Below are positions 1-8,456 of a stretch of DNA of 64,000 nt, piece by piece (the first letter of the stretch is position 1; every line of letters starts with the position of its first letter). This DNA is from Metabacillus lacus (GTDB lineage: Bacteria; Bacillota; Bacilli; Bacillales; Bacillaceae): assembly GCF_009674805.1 (NCBI RefSeq), contig NZ_WKKI01000006.1, positions 62,001 through 126,000 of the forward strand. Direction: 5' to 3'. The position numbers and the translations under genes are program-made. The notes below the pieces were generated by a model that made no database searches, was not told where the DNA came from, and saw only the letters and a program-made list of their open reading frames with translations.

Positions 1-729
1 CATAAATTCATGGCCTTTTTCATTTACACTGCCTGCCCCTACCCATAAATGTTTGTCTGCAAGCTCTATGGTAAGATCAGTGCCTTCCGCTGTGTAATGA
101 AGTGCCTTATAATGCTTGCTGTTTAAGTAATCCACTTTGGAATGAAGTGCACTGTTATGTTCAGCCCAGGCTGCCACAGGATCTTCCTTATCTACTCGAA
201 CAGCTCCAAAAATGGCATCCCAGAGCTTTTCAACTGCTTCATCCTCAGCAGCTTCGGGAAAAACTTTTTGAGCCCACGCACGGGAAGCTGCAGACAGGAC
301 GCACCAGCTGATCTTATCAGACTGCATATAATTTCTGTATTTCTCAAGTGCCATACCGGCCGCCTTGCTTGCCGCTGCAATTCTTTTAGGATTGATTCCT
401 TTCAGAAGATCAGGATCTGAAGAAACAATGGAAATGACAGCAGCTCCCGCTTCGGCCATTTCTTCTAGTCCGCGGGCTTTCCATTCCGGGTATTCCTGAA
501 AAGCTTCATCTGGAGCAAGCTCGTATTTTGTGCGGTTTACGTGATCATCAAACCATTCCAAATGAACATGTTTGGCACCTGTTTCGTAAGCTTTTCTTGC
601 GAGAATCCGCACTAGTTCAGCCGATTCCAGGGAAGCATTAATAATAAGTGTTTGTCCTTCCTGGATATTAACGCCAACCTTCACAGCAAGATCGGCATAT
701 TTTTCAAGACGCTGCTGAAAATTAGACAT
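1..729 (-). CDS. ampS: Aminopeptidase, M29 family (3' end outside window)
   Basis: The first 243 codons of a metal-dependent leucine-type aminopeptidase of family M29, whose full length is about 410 residues. The N-terminus reads MSNFQQRLEKYADLAVKVGV, followed by the family pattern of an N-terminal domain (EGQTLIINASLESAELVR, then a GAKHVHLEWFDD strand). The metal ligands of the family lie further on, outside the window. The start is the ATG at 727-729 behind an AGGAGGA ribosome site read on the minus strand. It lies near mreBH, as ampS does in B. subtilis. The assignment rests on N-terminal sequence and context. Confidence 0.88.
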   Translation of the reverse strand, partial: MSNFQQRLEKYADLAVKVGVNIQEGQTLIINASLESAELVRILARKAYETGAKHVHLEWFDDHVNRTKYELAPDEAFQEYPEWKARGLEEMAEAGAAVISIVSSDPDLLKGINPKRIAAASKAAGMALEKYRNYMQSDKISWCVLSAASRAWAQKVFPEAAEDEAVEKLWDAIFGAVRVDKEDPVAAWAEHNSALHSKVDYLNSKHYKALHYTAEGTDLTIELADKHLWVGAGSVNEKGHEFM

Positions 730-825
730 ATGTAAATCCTCCTCTAAACATTATGTAAGAACATGTTCATTTTATCAGAGTTTAGCTGTGCAGGCTAACT
801 GAAGCTTCAGATGTACTTATTACTT

Positions 826-853
826 TTCACAAAACCGGCATAGAGGGTACAAT
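826..853 (+). promoter_or_regulatory. Predicted sigma-A promoter of the acyl-CoA dehydrogenase gene
   Basis: TTCACA (826-831) and TACAAT (848-853) are separated by 16 bases and lie 25 bases before the start codon, giving a very short leader. The -35 box is weak, so this is a moderate call. Confidence 0.45.
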
Positions 854-878
854 CAGAGATAGTAAGGAGGGAAACTCA

Positions 879-2045
879 ATGGCTTCCGAAGAAACATTCA
901 TTGAAACAGCACACCAAAGAGAACTAATTGAGCGGGCAAATCAGCTTGCAGGTAACTTCAGCCAAAGAGCAAAACTGCATGATGAAGAGGCAGCTTTTCC
1001 TTTTGCAAATTTTGCTGATCTGAAAAAAGAGGGCTTTCTGAAGCTGACGGTTCCAGAGGAATTTGGCGGAAGGGAGCTGAGCCTGTATGACTTTCTGCTC
1101 GTGCAGGAGGTGCTGGCCAAAGGTGATGGTGCAACGGCACTATCGCTTGGCTGGCATTTAGGGATTATCATGAACGCGAGAGAGACGCAAAAGTGGAAAG
1201 TGTCTCTCTTTGAAAAGATTTGCAGAGAAATAGTAACTGACGAAGTCCTGGTGAATACAGCTGCAACAGAAGCTCAAACCGGAAGCCCGTTGAGAGGGGG
1301 GAAGCCGGCTACAACAGCAGTTGAAAAAAATGGTCACTGGGTGATAGACGGCAGGAAGACATTTACATCTCTTGCACCTATCCTGGATTATTTTATTGTC
1401 ACAGCTACGGTAGAAGAAACAGGGAATATACAAGAGTTCCTCATCCCCAGGGGTGCAGAAGGTCTCTCTGTTATCAACACCTGGAATTCATTGGGGATGA
1501 GAGCGACCAGAAGCGACGATCTAGTGCTTCAGAAAGTAAAGGTGCCTCTGAATTCTATTATGACGGCTGAAGAAGGCGGAAAACAGGGTATGTCCCAGGG
1601 ATGGCTGCTGCATATTCCTGCCTGCTATCTCGGAATAGCACAGGCTGCCCGCAATTATGCCGTGGAATTTGCCAAAACGTATCAGCCAAGCAGCCTTCCT
1701 CATCCAATTAAAGAAGTACCCGAGGTGAGAAGAAAAACAGCGAGGATGGAAGCTGATCTTCTTGCAGCCAGGCATGTACTATATGGAACAGCAAGGAAAT
1801 GGGATTCAATGCCTGCTGCCAGAGACAGCATGAAAAGCGAGTTGGCCCTTGCTAAAACGTTTGCGGTTAACGCCGCTTTAAATGTTGTTGATAATGCAAT
1901 GAGAATTGTTGGAGGCCTAAGTTTATCAAAAGATACTCCTTTGGAACGGCTTTATCGTGATGTCCGAGCAGGGCTGCACAATCCCCCAGCTGATGATATT
2001 ACTTATGATTTGCTCGCCAATGAGGCTTTTTCTGATAAGTGTTGA
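879..2045 (+). CDS. Acyl-CoA dehydrogenase family flavoprotein
   Basis: A 388-residue cytosolic flavoprotein of the acyl-CoA dehydrogenase superfamily, which oxidises an acyl-CoA (or a related thioester or amine) with FAD. The N-terminal helical domain (LKLTVPEEFGGRELS), the middle beta domain (NTAATEAQTGSPLRGG, near residues 125-140) and the C-terminal helical domain (RIVGGLSLSKDTPLERLYRD) are in canonical order. An AAGGAGGG site precedes the ATG. It stands alone, with no thiolase or enoyl-CoA hydratase beside it, so the substrate cannot be told from context. A monooxygenase-like member of the superfamily is also possible. Confidence 0.85.
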   Translation: MASEETFIETAHQRELIERANQLAGNFSQRAKLHDEEAAFPFANFADLKKEGFLKLTVPEEFGGRELSLYDFLLVQEVLAKGDGATALSLGWHLGIIMNARETQKWKVSLFEKICREIVTDEVLVNTAATEAQTGSPLRGGKPATTAVEKNGHWVIDGRKTFTSLAPILDYFIVTATVEETGNIQEFLIPRGAEGLSVINTWNSLGMRATRSDDLVLQKVKVPLNSIMTAEEGGKQGMSQGWLLHIPACYLGIAQAARNYAVEFAKTYQPSSLPHPIKEVPEVRRKTARMEADLLAARHVLYGTARKWDSMPAARDSMKSELALAKTFAVNAALNVVDNAMRIVGGLSLSKDTPLERLYRDVRAGLHNPPADDITYDLLANEAFSDKC

Positions 2046-2070
2046 CGCTCTGCAGGGACTGTATTATGAT
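2042..2070 (+). promoter_or_regulatory. Near-consensus sigma-A promoter for the ABC-F gene
   Basis: TTGACG (2042-2047), a 17-base spacer and TATGAT (2065-2070). The -35 box overlaps the stop codon of the upstream dehydrogenase gene. Transcription should begin near 2077, giving a leader of about 230 nucleotides before the ABC-F start codon. Confidence 0.75.
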
Positions 2071-2076
2071 TATGGT

Positions 2077-2306
2077 AATTGTTGGAACGGAAAGGGATGA
2101 AAGCAGGCCGATGAAGTACTAATCTTATTTTTTGGGATCATTTTTATAAAATGGTGAACCTGGAGAGTAGGATTAGTATGCCCTTTTTTAATCATCCCGA
2201 AAAATGGATGCCTTTACGGCTTCTTTGATTTCGTGATTTTTTACCCAGGGATAAATCTCTCTCCAGGAACTTCTGGAGAGTTTTTTATTATTTGCGGGGT
2301 GAGTAT
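2077..2306 (+). promoter_or_regulatory. Transcription attenuator leader with tiny upstream ORFs
   Basis: The leader holds two overlapping mini-ORFs, ATG 2097 to TGA 2114 (MKAGR) and ATG 2111 to TAA 2122 (MKY). It ends in an intrinsic terminator: CTCTCCAG (2259-2266) pairs with CTGGAGAG (2273-2280), followed by six T. An upstream copy of the 3' arm, CCTGGAGAG (2159-2167), can pair perfectly with 2259-2267 and prevent the terminator. A competing hairpin, TACTAATC (2117-2124) with GATTAGTA (2171-2178), encloses that antiterminator arm, and its 5' arm includes the stop codon of the second mini-ORF. This is the layout of ribosome-stalling attenuators known for antibiotic-inducible ABC-F genes. The inducing drug cannot be read from sequence. 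Confidence 0.8.
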
Positions 2307-4019
2307 ATGAAGTTAATATGTGCGAAAAACATTCATAAAAGATACGGTGAAAAAACAGTTCTTAAAGAAATAGATGCTGAAATATATGAGGGAGACAAGA
2401 TTGGCCTGGTGGGCAGCAATGGATCAGGAAAGTCTACTCTTGCCGGTATACTTGCACGGGTGCTTGAGCAGGATGAAGGAACAATTGAATTCAGCCGGAA
2501 AGGAATGAAAATCGGCTATCTCCGCCAAGCTCTCAGCAGAGGAGAAGAACATGCAGAAGGTGATCTTCATTCTTTATATGAACTAACAAGCCAGCTTGGG
2601 TTAAAGAAAGCCTGCAGCTGGGATGAGAATAAACTAAAGCATGTAAGTGGAGGAGAAAGGCTCAAACTTGAACTTGCAAAAGTTTGGTCTAGTGATTCAG
2701 ATTTGCTGATTCTTGATGAACCTACCAACCACATGGACCTGGAAGGCGTACAGTGGCTAATGAAGGAGATAAGAGGTTTTAAAGGTGCTGTTATCATTAT
2801 TTCTCATGACCGTTATTTACTGGACCATACTGTAAGTAAAATTTTCGAACTTCAAGATCGTTATCTTACTGTCTTTAAAGGAAATTATGAGGCATATAAA
2901 CAGCAAAAACAAAGACTGCTGAATTACCAGAAACAACAATACGACATTCAGCAGCAGCAGGTTAAAAAGGTGGAACAGCAAATTTCAACATTAAACAAAT
3001 GGTCTGAAAAGGGCCACAGGGAGTCAACGAAGAAAGGTACACCGTCAGAAAGAAGACAGATCGGTTATAAGGAATACCACCGGGCCAAAGCCAAGAAAAT
3101 GGATAAACAGATTCAGTCAAAGCTGAAAAGGCTGCAGCAGGAGCTTCAGGAAAGACAAATCATAAAGCCTATAGAAGAGGATGGTATTACAATCTGTTTT
3201 CAAGATAACGGAAAAAAAGGTAAGCGTTTAATACAGGCTGAAAAAGCTGAAAAATCATTTGGGAGCCAGAATCTTTTTACTAACAGCAGCTTTTATATCA
3301 ATCAGGGAGAAAGAGTTGCATTGATTGGCAGAAATGGTACTGGCAAAACTACACTGCTTAATATTTTGATGGAAGCTGACACGCTTGATGAAGGAACGAT
3401 ATGGAAGAGTGAAGCCGTTGAAACAGCTTATTTAACTCAGGATACAGATGATCTCCCATTAACTAAAACAGCATTGGAGATTTTGAACCTTGTCACAAAA
3501 GATGACTATTTCAGGGCACGAACGGTGCTGGCTAATCTAGGTCTCGATGAAGATAGTATTACAAAGCCCATTGAAACGTTAAGCCATGGAGAGCGTACTA
3601 GACTGAAACTAGGGAAAATGATGCTGAACAGCTTTGATCTGTTAATTCTTGATGAACCAACTAATCATCTTGACCTTGCCAGCAGGGAACAGCTGTAGGG
3701 GACATTAATGGAATTCCCGGGAACACTGCTGATTGTTTCCCATGATTTCTATTTCATCAATAAGCTGTGTGATACCATTCTGCTTTTTCAAGATGGGAAG
3801 ATACAGCGATTTGATATGTCTTTAAAGGAGTATGAAGAAAAAAAGAAAAGCATGGGAAACAATTCCCTTCAAAAAGAAGAAGAAATGCTGATAGATCTTA
3901 AAATCAGTGCTGCTATTGGTAAGTTGTCACAATTAACAAAAGGAAATAAAGATTATGAACAACTTGAAAAAGAGTATAATGACTTGTTATCAAGGAAGAA
4001 AGCGCTTGAGATAGAATAA
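2307..4019 (+). pseudogene. ABC-F ATPase (ribosome-protection type) interrupted by an in-frame amber codon
   Basis: Two ABC domains and no membrane segments, as in ABC-F proteins that bind the ribosomal E site and dislodge antibiotics (Vga/Msr/VmlR group). Domain 1 has Walker A GSNGSGKST (residues 37-45), signature VSGGE and Walker B LLILDEPTNH. A long charged Q/K-rich linker follows, then domain 2 with GRNGTGKTT and LLILDEPTNHLDLAS. Codon 464 (3696-3698) is TAG, and the reading frame continues unchanged to 4019 with the expected LLIVSHD H-loop and a coiled C-terminal tail. A single base change, for example GAG to TAG, explains it. The truncated product would lack the H-loop of domain 2. The start is the ATG at 2307 with GGGGTGAG upstream. 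Amber readthrough or a sequencing error are alternatives. Confidence 0.85.
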
Positions 4020-4057
4020 ACTTTCTGCCAATGTTCGTAAATTACCGCTAATTGCGT

Positions 4058-4221
4058 TATAATGGAAGGAGTAGGCGAAAGCAAAGCTATCAGCCATTTC
4101 TGATAATCTTAATACGTGCCTGCGGGCAGTGTATTGCGTAAAATAGACAGAAACATTACGTTTTGTCTGAAATGTGTGATCTCGATCCTTTTACTACCAA
4201 TTCGAAAAGAAGGTGAGTAAG
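4058..4221 (+). promoter_or_regulatory. Structured 5' leader with three consecutive stem-loops, class unknown
   Basis: A TATAAT box (4058-4063, weak -35) precedes a leader of about 150 nucleotides with stems TATCAG/CTGATA (4088-4093 with 4100-4105), AATACGTGCC/GGCAGTGTATT (4111-4120 with 4125-4135, one internal loop) and AGACAGAAAC/GTTTTGTCT (4145-4154 with 4160-4168, one bulge). None is followed by a U-run. The arrangement suggests a folded regulatory RNA or processing site. I cannot assign it to a known riboswitch class. Confidence 0.4.
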
Positions 4222-4647
4222 GTGAAAAACACACAACATTATACAGCTTCCAAGCAACAGCGAAAAGGCCTGGAGAGCCTGCCTATACTAACACTGGAGC
4301 AATTTTTTCACGATGAAAAGGGAACTCAGTGTACATCAATAGGCAATTCAATAGGCGGAAATTTACTTGAACACCCTGGAAATGCAGTTTTTTATCAAAT
4401 ACTGTTTGAAGTCAGAAAAAAAGAATGTGTGCAGGAAATTTTTATTGAGATAGATGAAAGCAGCAAGACTAGTAAGCTTGTTTCAGAGAGAGTTTATATA
4501 TTGGCCAACGCCACCAGAGAAGAAGTGAGCTCCTGGCTCTCTGACCTAAATCCGTCTTATATTACTTCTGGCTACCAATTTGGCATACCCAATATAGCAC
4601 CTGTCTTGCTGGATAAATATGAAGTGTTTTCACTTTGGTGGGATTAA
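4222..4647 (+). CDS. Hypothetical protein, 141 aa
   Basis: An unrecognised soluble protein with no signal peptide or membrane segment. The N-terminal 25 residues are basic and polar. The rest alternates hydrophobic strands (VFYQILFEV, EIFIEIDES, RVYILANAT) and ends in a Trp-rich tail (FSLWWD). The start is the GTG at 4222, because AAGGTGAG (4210-4217) is well placed for it; an upstream in-frame GTG at 4213 overlaps that site. It lies between the broken ABC-F gene and the Hfq-like gene, behind a structured leader. No function is claimed. Confidence 0.6.
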   Translation: MKNTQHYTASKQQRKGLESLPILTLEQFFHDEKGTQCTSIGNSIGGNLLEHPGNAVFYQILFEVRKKECVQEIFIEIDESSKTSKLVSERVYILANATREEVSSWLSDLNPSYITSGYQFGIPNIAPVLLDKYEVFSLWWD

Positions 4648-4728
4648 CATACCATCGTGCAGGGAATTCTTTCTTAGAAGTTTCCTGCACTTACATATGA
4701 TTTTTATGAATTGAAAGGAGCCGCTGGC

Positions 4729-4941
4729 ATGAAAAAACAGAAAACTGACCATCAGGAAGTTTTTTTTGCGAAAAACTTAGATAAAACAATTGTTTTATTT
4801 ACTAAAAACGGGGTAAGAATAACCGGCAATTTAAAAGGTTTTGATCAATACTCCGTACTTCTTGAGGTAAAAGGAGAACAGCAGCTCCTATTTAAATCTA
4901 ATATTTCTACCTTAACTGTTACTGACGGCCGCAAAGCCTGA
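4729..4941 (+). CDS. hfq: Hfq-family RNA chaperone (additional paralogue)
   Basis: A 70-residue Sm-like protein with the Hfq core: Gln9 in the position of the proximal-site Gln, then NGVRITGNLKGFDQYSVLLE (Sm1) and QQLLFKSNIST (Sm2). The KGFDQ-SVLLE motif is intact, but the usual Sm2 K-H is K-S (Lys57-Ser58), a change in the proximal RNA-binding pore. Hfq hexamers bind small RNAs and mRNAs. The start is the ATG at 4729 behind AAAGGAG. The usual Bacillus hfq lies beside miaA elsewhere on the chromosome, so this is probably a second copy, as seen in B. anthracis. A stand-alone Sm-like protein with another role is possible. Confidence 0.8.
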   Translation: MKKQKTDHQEVFFAKNLDKTIVLFTKNGVRITGNLKGFDQYSVLLEVKGEQQLLFKSNISTLTVTDGRKA

Positions 4942-5246
4942 ATCTGACCAGCAGAATAGATTGTTTCCTTTTCCCGGCTAGAGGTTGAGGTATTTGAAAT
5001 GGCACACATCAAAAGTTGTAAAATAAAAAGAAGCTTTTCTACTGGCTTCAGTTTGCAGGCAAAGTGAGTTCGGAATATTATTATTTCGAACTCACTTTTG
5101 AATTAGTTCAGAAATCAGACTCTCTGTAAAAAACTGTAAACTACCTTCAGTTTCACCCGAGTTTGTTTACAGTATTCTGCCTGCTGAACGATAAGGATTT
5201 ATTTGCCCTTATCGTATAACATTTCTATGTAAGAGGCAGCAGCAGT
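4942..5246. other. Gap of about 300 bases with two hairpins, no gene
   Basis: No coding frame with a ribosome site is visible. It holds two strong inverted repeats: AAAGTGAGTTCG (5061-5072) with CGAACTCACTTT (5087-5098), a 12-bp perfect stem, and ACGATAAGG (5188-5196) with CCTTATCGT (5207-5215). Neither is followed by a clear U-run. They may act as weak terminators for the convergent hfq-like and ykpC genes. Confidence 0.5.
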
Positions 5247-5378
5247 TTATTCCCTCGTCAATTTTGCAATTTCTTTAGGCGGAGCAGCCGGCATGTGAGC
5301 AAGAGAAATTGACATTCCTCCGAGAATAATTCCTGTTAATGCCAGACTAATTATAAATCTTCTTCCCAAATCCTTCAA
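5247..5378 (-). CDS. ykpC: Small membrane-anchored protein YkpC
   Basis: A 43-codon gene reading (M)KDLGRRFIISLALTGIILG followed by GMSISLAHMP and a polar tail. One membrane helix spans about residues 8-27. The TTG start (5376-5378) has GGGAGGG nine bases upstream. It follows mreBH on the same strand, as ykpC does in B. subtilis, and the length matches (about 44 residues there). The mreBH terminator lies between them, so it is probably read through or separately transcribed. Function is unknown. Confidence 0.72.
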   Translation of the reverse strand: MKDLGRRFIISLALTGIILGGMSISLAHMPAAPPKEIAKLTRE

Positions 5379-5508
5379 AACGGTATGCCCTCCCGTACTA
5401 TAAGTATCACACATTTCTTACCTTATGCAGCAGAGCAGTATTTGAGAAGGAAAAATGCCCCTTTACATTATTTTAATAAAGAATGATAATTTAGCAAACA
5501 TATCGTAA

Positions 5509-5540
5509 CAATGAAAAAAGGCATGAGCTCTGCTCATGCC
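5509..5540 (-). terminator. Rho-independent terminator of mreBH
   Basis: On the minus strand GGCATGAGC (5540-5532) and GCTCATGCC (5528-5520) form a 9-bp stem with a 3-base loop, followed by CTTTTTTC. Confidence 0.85.
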
Positions 5541-5555
5541 TTTCTTCATTTCTAT

Positions 5556-6563
5556 TTATCTTGCTGCTTTTTGGAGTTTATGGATAACTGTAAGTGATTT
5601 GCCTGTTCCAATGGCAACTGATTCAAGCGGATTTGGAGCAATATGAACAGGTACGACAATTTCTTTGCTCAGCCATTCCTGCATACCGTTTAACAAGGCG
5701 CCTCCTCCTGTCAGAATCACTCCACGGTCTACAATATCTCCGCTTAGCTCCGGCGGACAATCTTCAAGGGTTGCTCGAATCGTTTCCAAAATATGAAGCA
5801 GAGACTCTTTCATTGCTTGCTGAATTTCACCTGACTGTAGTGAAATGGTTTTAGGAAGTCCGGTGACTAAATCCCGTCCCCTAACATCCATTGTGATTTC
5901 TTCATGATCAATCAAGGCATAACCTATTTCCATTTTAATGTTTTCAGCAGTTCTTTCACCTACTAAAAGGTTATACCGCTTGCGGACATACTGAATGATG
6001 TCATCATCAAGCTGGTCGCCGCCAATTCTTAAGGAATGGCAGGATACCACACCGCCAAACGAAATAATTCCTACTTCTGTTGTGCCGCCGCCTATATCCA
6101 CAACTACATTAGCTACAGGTTCTTCAACAGGAAGATCTGCTCCAATTGCTGCTGCTACAGGTTCCTCAATCAAATGCACATGCTTAGCTCCGCAATTTTT
6201 TACCGCATCGTGAATTGCTCTTCTTTCAACTGAAGTTGAACCTGAAGGAGTACACACGACAACATTAGGTTTGCGAAGAGAAAGTCCAATTACTTTTCCG
6301 GCTTTTTTCATAATTTCTTTCAGCATATCAGTAGTAACATCATAGTCCGCTATCACACCATCTTTTAGAGGTCGGACTGCAACAATTTTGCCTGGGGTTT
6401 TCCCAATCATGCTTTTTGCTTCCATTCCTACAGCGAGTACTTTTTTTGTTTCAGTATCTATCGCAACAACTGAAGGTTCATTTAGGATGATACCTTTATT
6501 CTTACTATAAACTAGAATATTTGCGGTACCCAAATCAATACCAATTTCCGGATTAGAAAACAT
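5556..6563 (-). CDS. mreBH: Actin-like cell-shape protein MreBH
   Basis: A 335-residue actin homologue that forms filaments under the membrane and guides lateral wall synthesis and hydrolysis (in B. subtilis MreBH recruits the hydrolase LytE). Phosphate-1 loop [15 protein letters not shown] lies at residues 6-20, followed by phosphate-2 [12 protein letters not shown] and the adenosine motif [11 protein letters not shown]. The sequence is nearly identical in pattern to B. subtilis MreBH rather than MreB or Mbl, and it sits beside ykpC as there. The ATG at 6563 is preferred over the GTG at 6572 because GGGTGA would otherwise overlap the start. Confidence 0.95.
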   Translation of the reverse strand: MFSNPEIGIDLGTANILVYSKNKGIILNEPSVVAIDTETKKVLAVGMEAKSMIGKTPGKIVAVRPLKDGVIADYDVTTDMLKEIMKKAGKVIGLSLRKPNVVVCTPSGSTSVERRAIHDAVKNCGAKHVHLIEEPVAAAIGADLPVEEPVANVVVDIGGGTTEVGIISFGGVVSCHSLRIGGDQLDDDIIQYVRKRYNLLVGERTAENIKMEIGYALIDHEEITMDVRGRDLVTGLPKTISLQSGEIQQAMKESLLHILETIRATLEDCPPELSGDIVDRGVILTGGGALLNGMQEWLSKEIVVPVHIAPNPLESVAIGTGKSLTVIHKLQKAAR

Positions 6564-6749
6564 ACACTTCACCCATTCATTTTAAAATTCGTCCTCATAA
6601 TGGTACCATCTACAGCAGAGGTTTGTGTGGGTAAGACAAAAATCGACATCATTTTGTAATCTTTTTGATATATGCGAAAAATGAAATAGTGATTGAGTTT
6701 CGAAGATGTTGAAGAGGGGAAGGAGTCATCTAAAAAGGAGGAATCAGCT

Positions 6750-6950
6750 GTGCCTTATCATCATTTAAGAGACTTGCCGGATCAAGTAAAAGAGAATCTT
6801 CCCCAGCACGGACAGGAAATTTTCAAAGAGGCATTTAATTCAGCAGAAAAGGAATATAAAGATGAAGAAGCTCATTTCAAAGTGGCTTGGAATGCTGTAA
6901 AGAATGTTTACTATAAAAATCAAAAAGGAGATTGGGTGAAAAAAGATTGA
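6750..6950 (+). CDS. ChaB family protein
   Basis: A 66-residue charged protein with the ChaB pattern: PYHHLRDLPDQVKENLP, then an HGQEIFKEAFNSA helix and HFKVAWNAVKNVYYK. ChaB proteins were named as cation-transport regulators in E. coli; in Bacillaceae the role is unproven and some are stress-induced. The start is the GTG at 6750, placed eight bases after AAAAAGGAGGA. The gene is monocistronic and divergent from mreBH. Confidence 0.85.
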   Translation: MPYHHLRDLPDQVKENLPQHGQEIFKEAFNSAEKEYKDEEAHFKVAWNAVKNVYYKNQKGDWVKKD

Positions 6951-7241
6951 TCTCAGTTAAAACAATTATCTATACATGAAGCAACAATAAGTAAGTGCTT
7001 ATTGAATGAAGTGGAAAAGTTCAACCTGGGGAAGGAAGTTCTCAAAATCCTTAATATCCCCGAATATGCTGCATGACTTGCAGTGACAAGTGAGAATGAC
7101 TAAATACTTACGTTGTTCATATTTCATGGCTTCTTTCTCTTCTTTTGCACAAGAAACCTCAATACCACAATTCATTCTTTCAATTTCAATTTTCCGGATA
7201 TTTCGATACAATGTAGGAAGGTTGAAATCGGAGGGACTATT

Positions 7242-8435
7242 ATGGAAAAGAAAAGAATAGCTGAACTTGATATCATCAGGGGGTTTGCCCTATTTGGTAT
7301 ACTTCTTGTAAATATGAAATCATTCAGCTATCCAGGCCTGGAAACGATGATGCTTCCGGGAACGTTTTGGACTGATCATATCAGTATCATCACAGAAAAA
7401 CTCATCGGAATATTCGCACAGGCCAATTTTTATACACTGTTTTCATTTCTTTTTGGCTTGGGAACAATGATTTTGATAAAGAATGCAAGGAGCCGTATTG
7501 AATCCTTTCTGGTCATGATTGTCCGCAGGCTTCTCGTTTTACTGGCTTTTGGTGTCTTTCACGCCTTTTTTATATGGAGCGGGGATATACTGATTACATA
7601 TGCACTATTGGGTTTTATACTGCTGCTGTTTCATAAAGCTTCTCCGAAAGTATTATCCATTACAGCTTTACTGCTCATGATGGTTCCAGGCATTTTGTTT
7701 TTCTTCCTTTTACAGGCTGTGTCTTTGCTGGAGCCGGAAGCAGGGACATCTGTATTACTTTATGATGAAGCTGCTGTTGAAACCGCACTTGCTGTGTACC
7801 AATCTGGAACATATAGTGAAATCTTCCAGCACAGACTGGGAGAATGGCAGTTGGTCAATAACGCTGCTAATGCTCCATTTTTATTTATTGCAGTATTTCC
7901 TATGTTTCTTCTTGGAGCAGCACTCGGTAAATCAGATCTGCTGCTACAAGTGAAAGAGAAGGCAGCTCTTTTTAAGTTGTGGATGATGATTGCTCTCATC
8001 GTCGGACTTCCACTTAAAATCATTCCATACTGGGGAGATATGGAATATTCCTACTTATTTTTAGGAGAACAGATAGGCGGGCCTGCAATGGCGATATTTT
8101 ATTTCTTTGCTATCTTGCTTTTATGCCAGCAGCCCTTCTTTAAGAGGATCTTAACTCCGCTTGGAAATGTGGGAAGAATGTCTATTACAAATTATCTTAC
8201 GCAGTCGGTAATCTGCACAATGATTTTTTACAGCTACGGATTAGGGCTTTACGGGTCACTGGGGCCAATTTGGACAGTACTGCTTGCAGCTGTCATATTT
8301 ACCATTCAAATCTTTTTAAGCAGATTATGGCTTCAAACATTCCAATATGGTCCTGTCGAATGGATATGGCGGCAGCTGACTTATTGGAGAAAGTTGCCCA
8401 TAAAAAGGAACAAACCTGTGTACAGGAAATTATAA
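7242..8435 (+). CDS. DUF418 family integral membrane protein
   Basis: A 397-residue polytopic membrane protein of the YeiB/DUF418 type. The N-terminus carries the family hallmark RIAELDIIRGFALFGILLVN. About nine hydrophobic segments follow, and the C-terminal DUF418 domain contains PLGNVGRMSITNYLTQS and ends with PVEWIWRQLTYW. The function of the family is unproven. The start is the ATG at 7242 after GGAGGGAC; an upstream in-frame extension lacks a ribosome site. It is not obviously in an operon with ChaB, being 290 bases away. Confidence 0.85.
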   Translation: MEKKRIAELDIIRGFALFGILLVNMKSFSYPGLETMMLPGTFWTDHISIITEKLIGIFAQANFYTLFSFLFGLGTMILIKNARSRIESFLVMIVRRLLVLLAFGVFHAFFIWSGDILITYALLGFILLLFHKASPKVLSITALLLMMVPGILFFFLLQAVSLLEPEAGTSVLLYDEAAVETALAVYQSGTYSEIFQHRLGEWQLVNNAANAPFLFIAVFPMFLLGAALGKSDLLLQVKEKAALFKLWMMIALIVGLPLKIIPYWGDMEYSYLFLGEQIGGPAMAIFYFFAILLLCQQPFFKRILTPLGNVGRMSITNYLTQSVICTMIFYSYGLGLYGSLGPIWTVLLAAVIFTIQIFLSRLWLQTFQYGPVEWIWRQLTYWRKLPIKRNKPVYRKL

Positions 8436-8456
8436 TGAGCAAGAGGTGATGCCAAG

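Noticed and set aside
3708-4019. Separate 103-codon gene after the ABC-F frame.
   Set aside because: It is in the same frame as the ABC-F gene, begins in the middle of the conserved second ATPase domain and lacks a ribosome site. It is the 3' part of the broken gene.
4064-4130. Possible c-di-GMP-I riboswitch (GCAAAGCTA core).
   Set aside because: Only nine bases match. The GAAA-capped and receptor helices and the GGACGC context of the class are missing.
6564-6700. SigI-type promoter for mreBH.
   Set aside because: An ACCCAC and a CGAA are present on the minus strand, but about 35 bases apart, too far for the known spacing.
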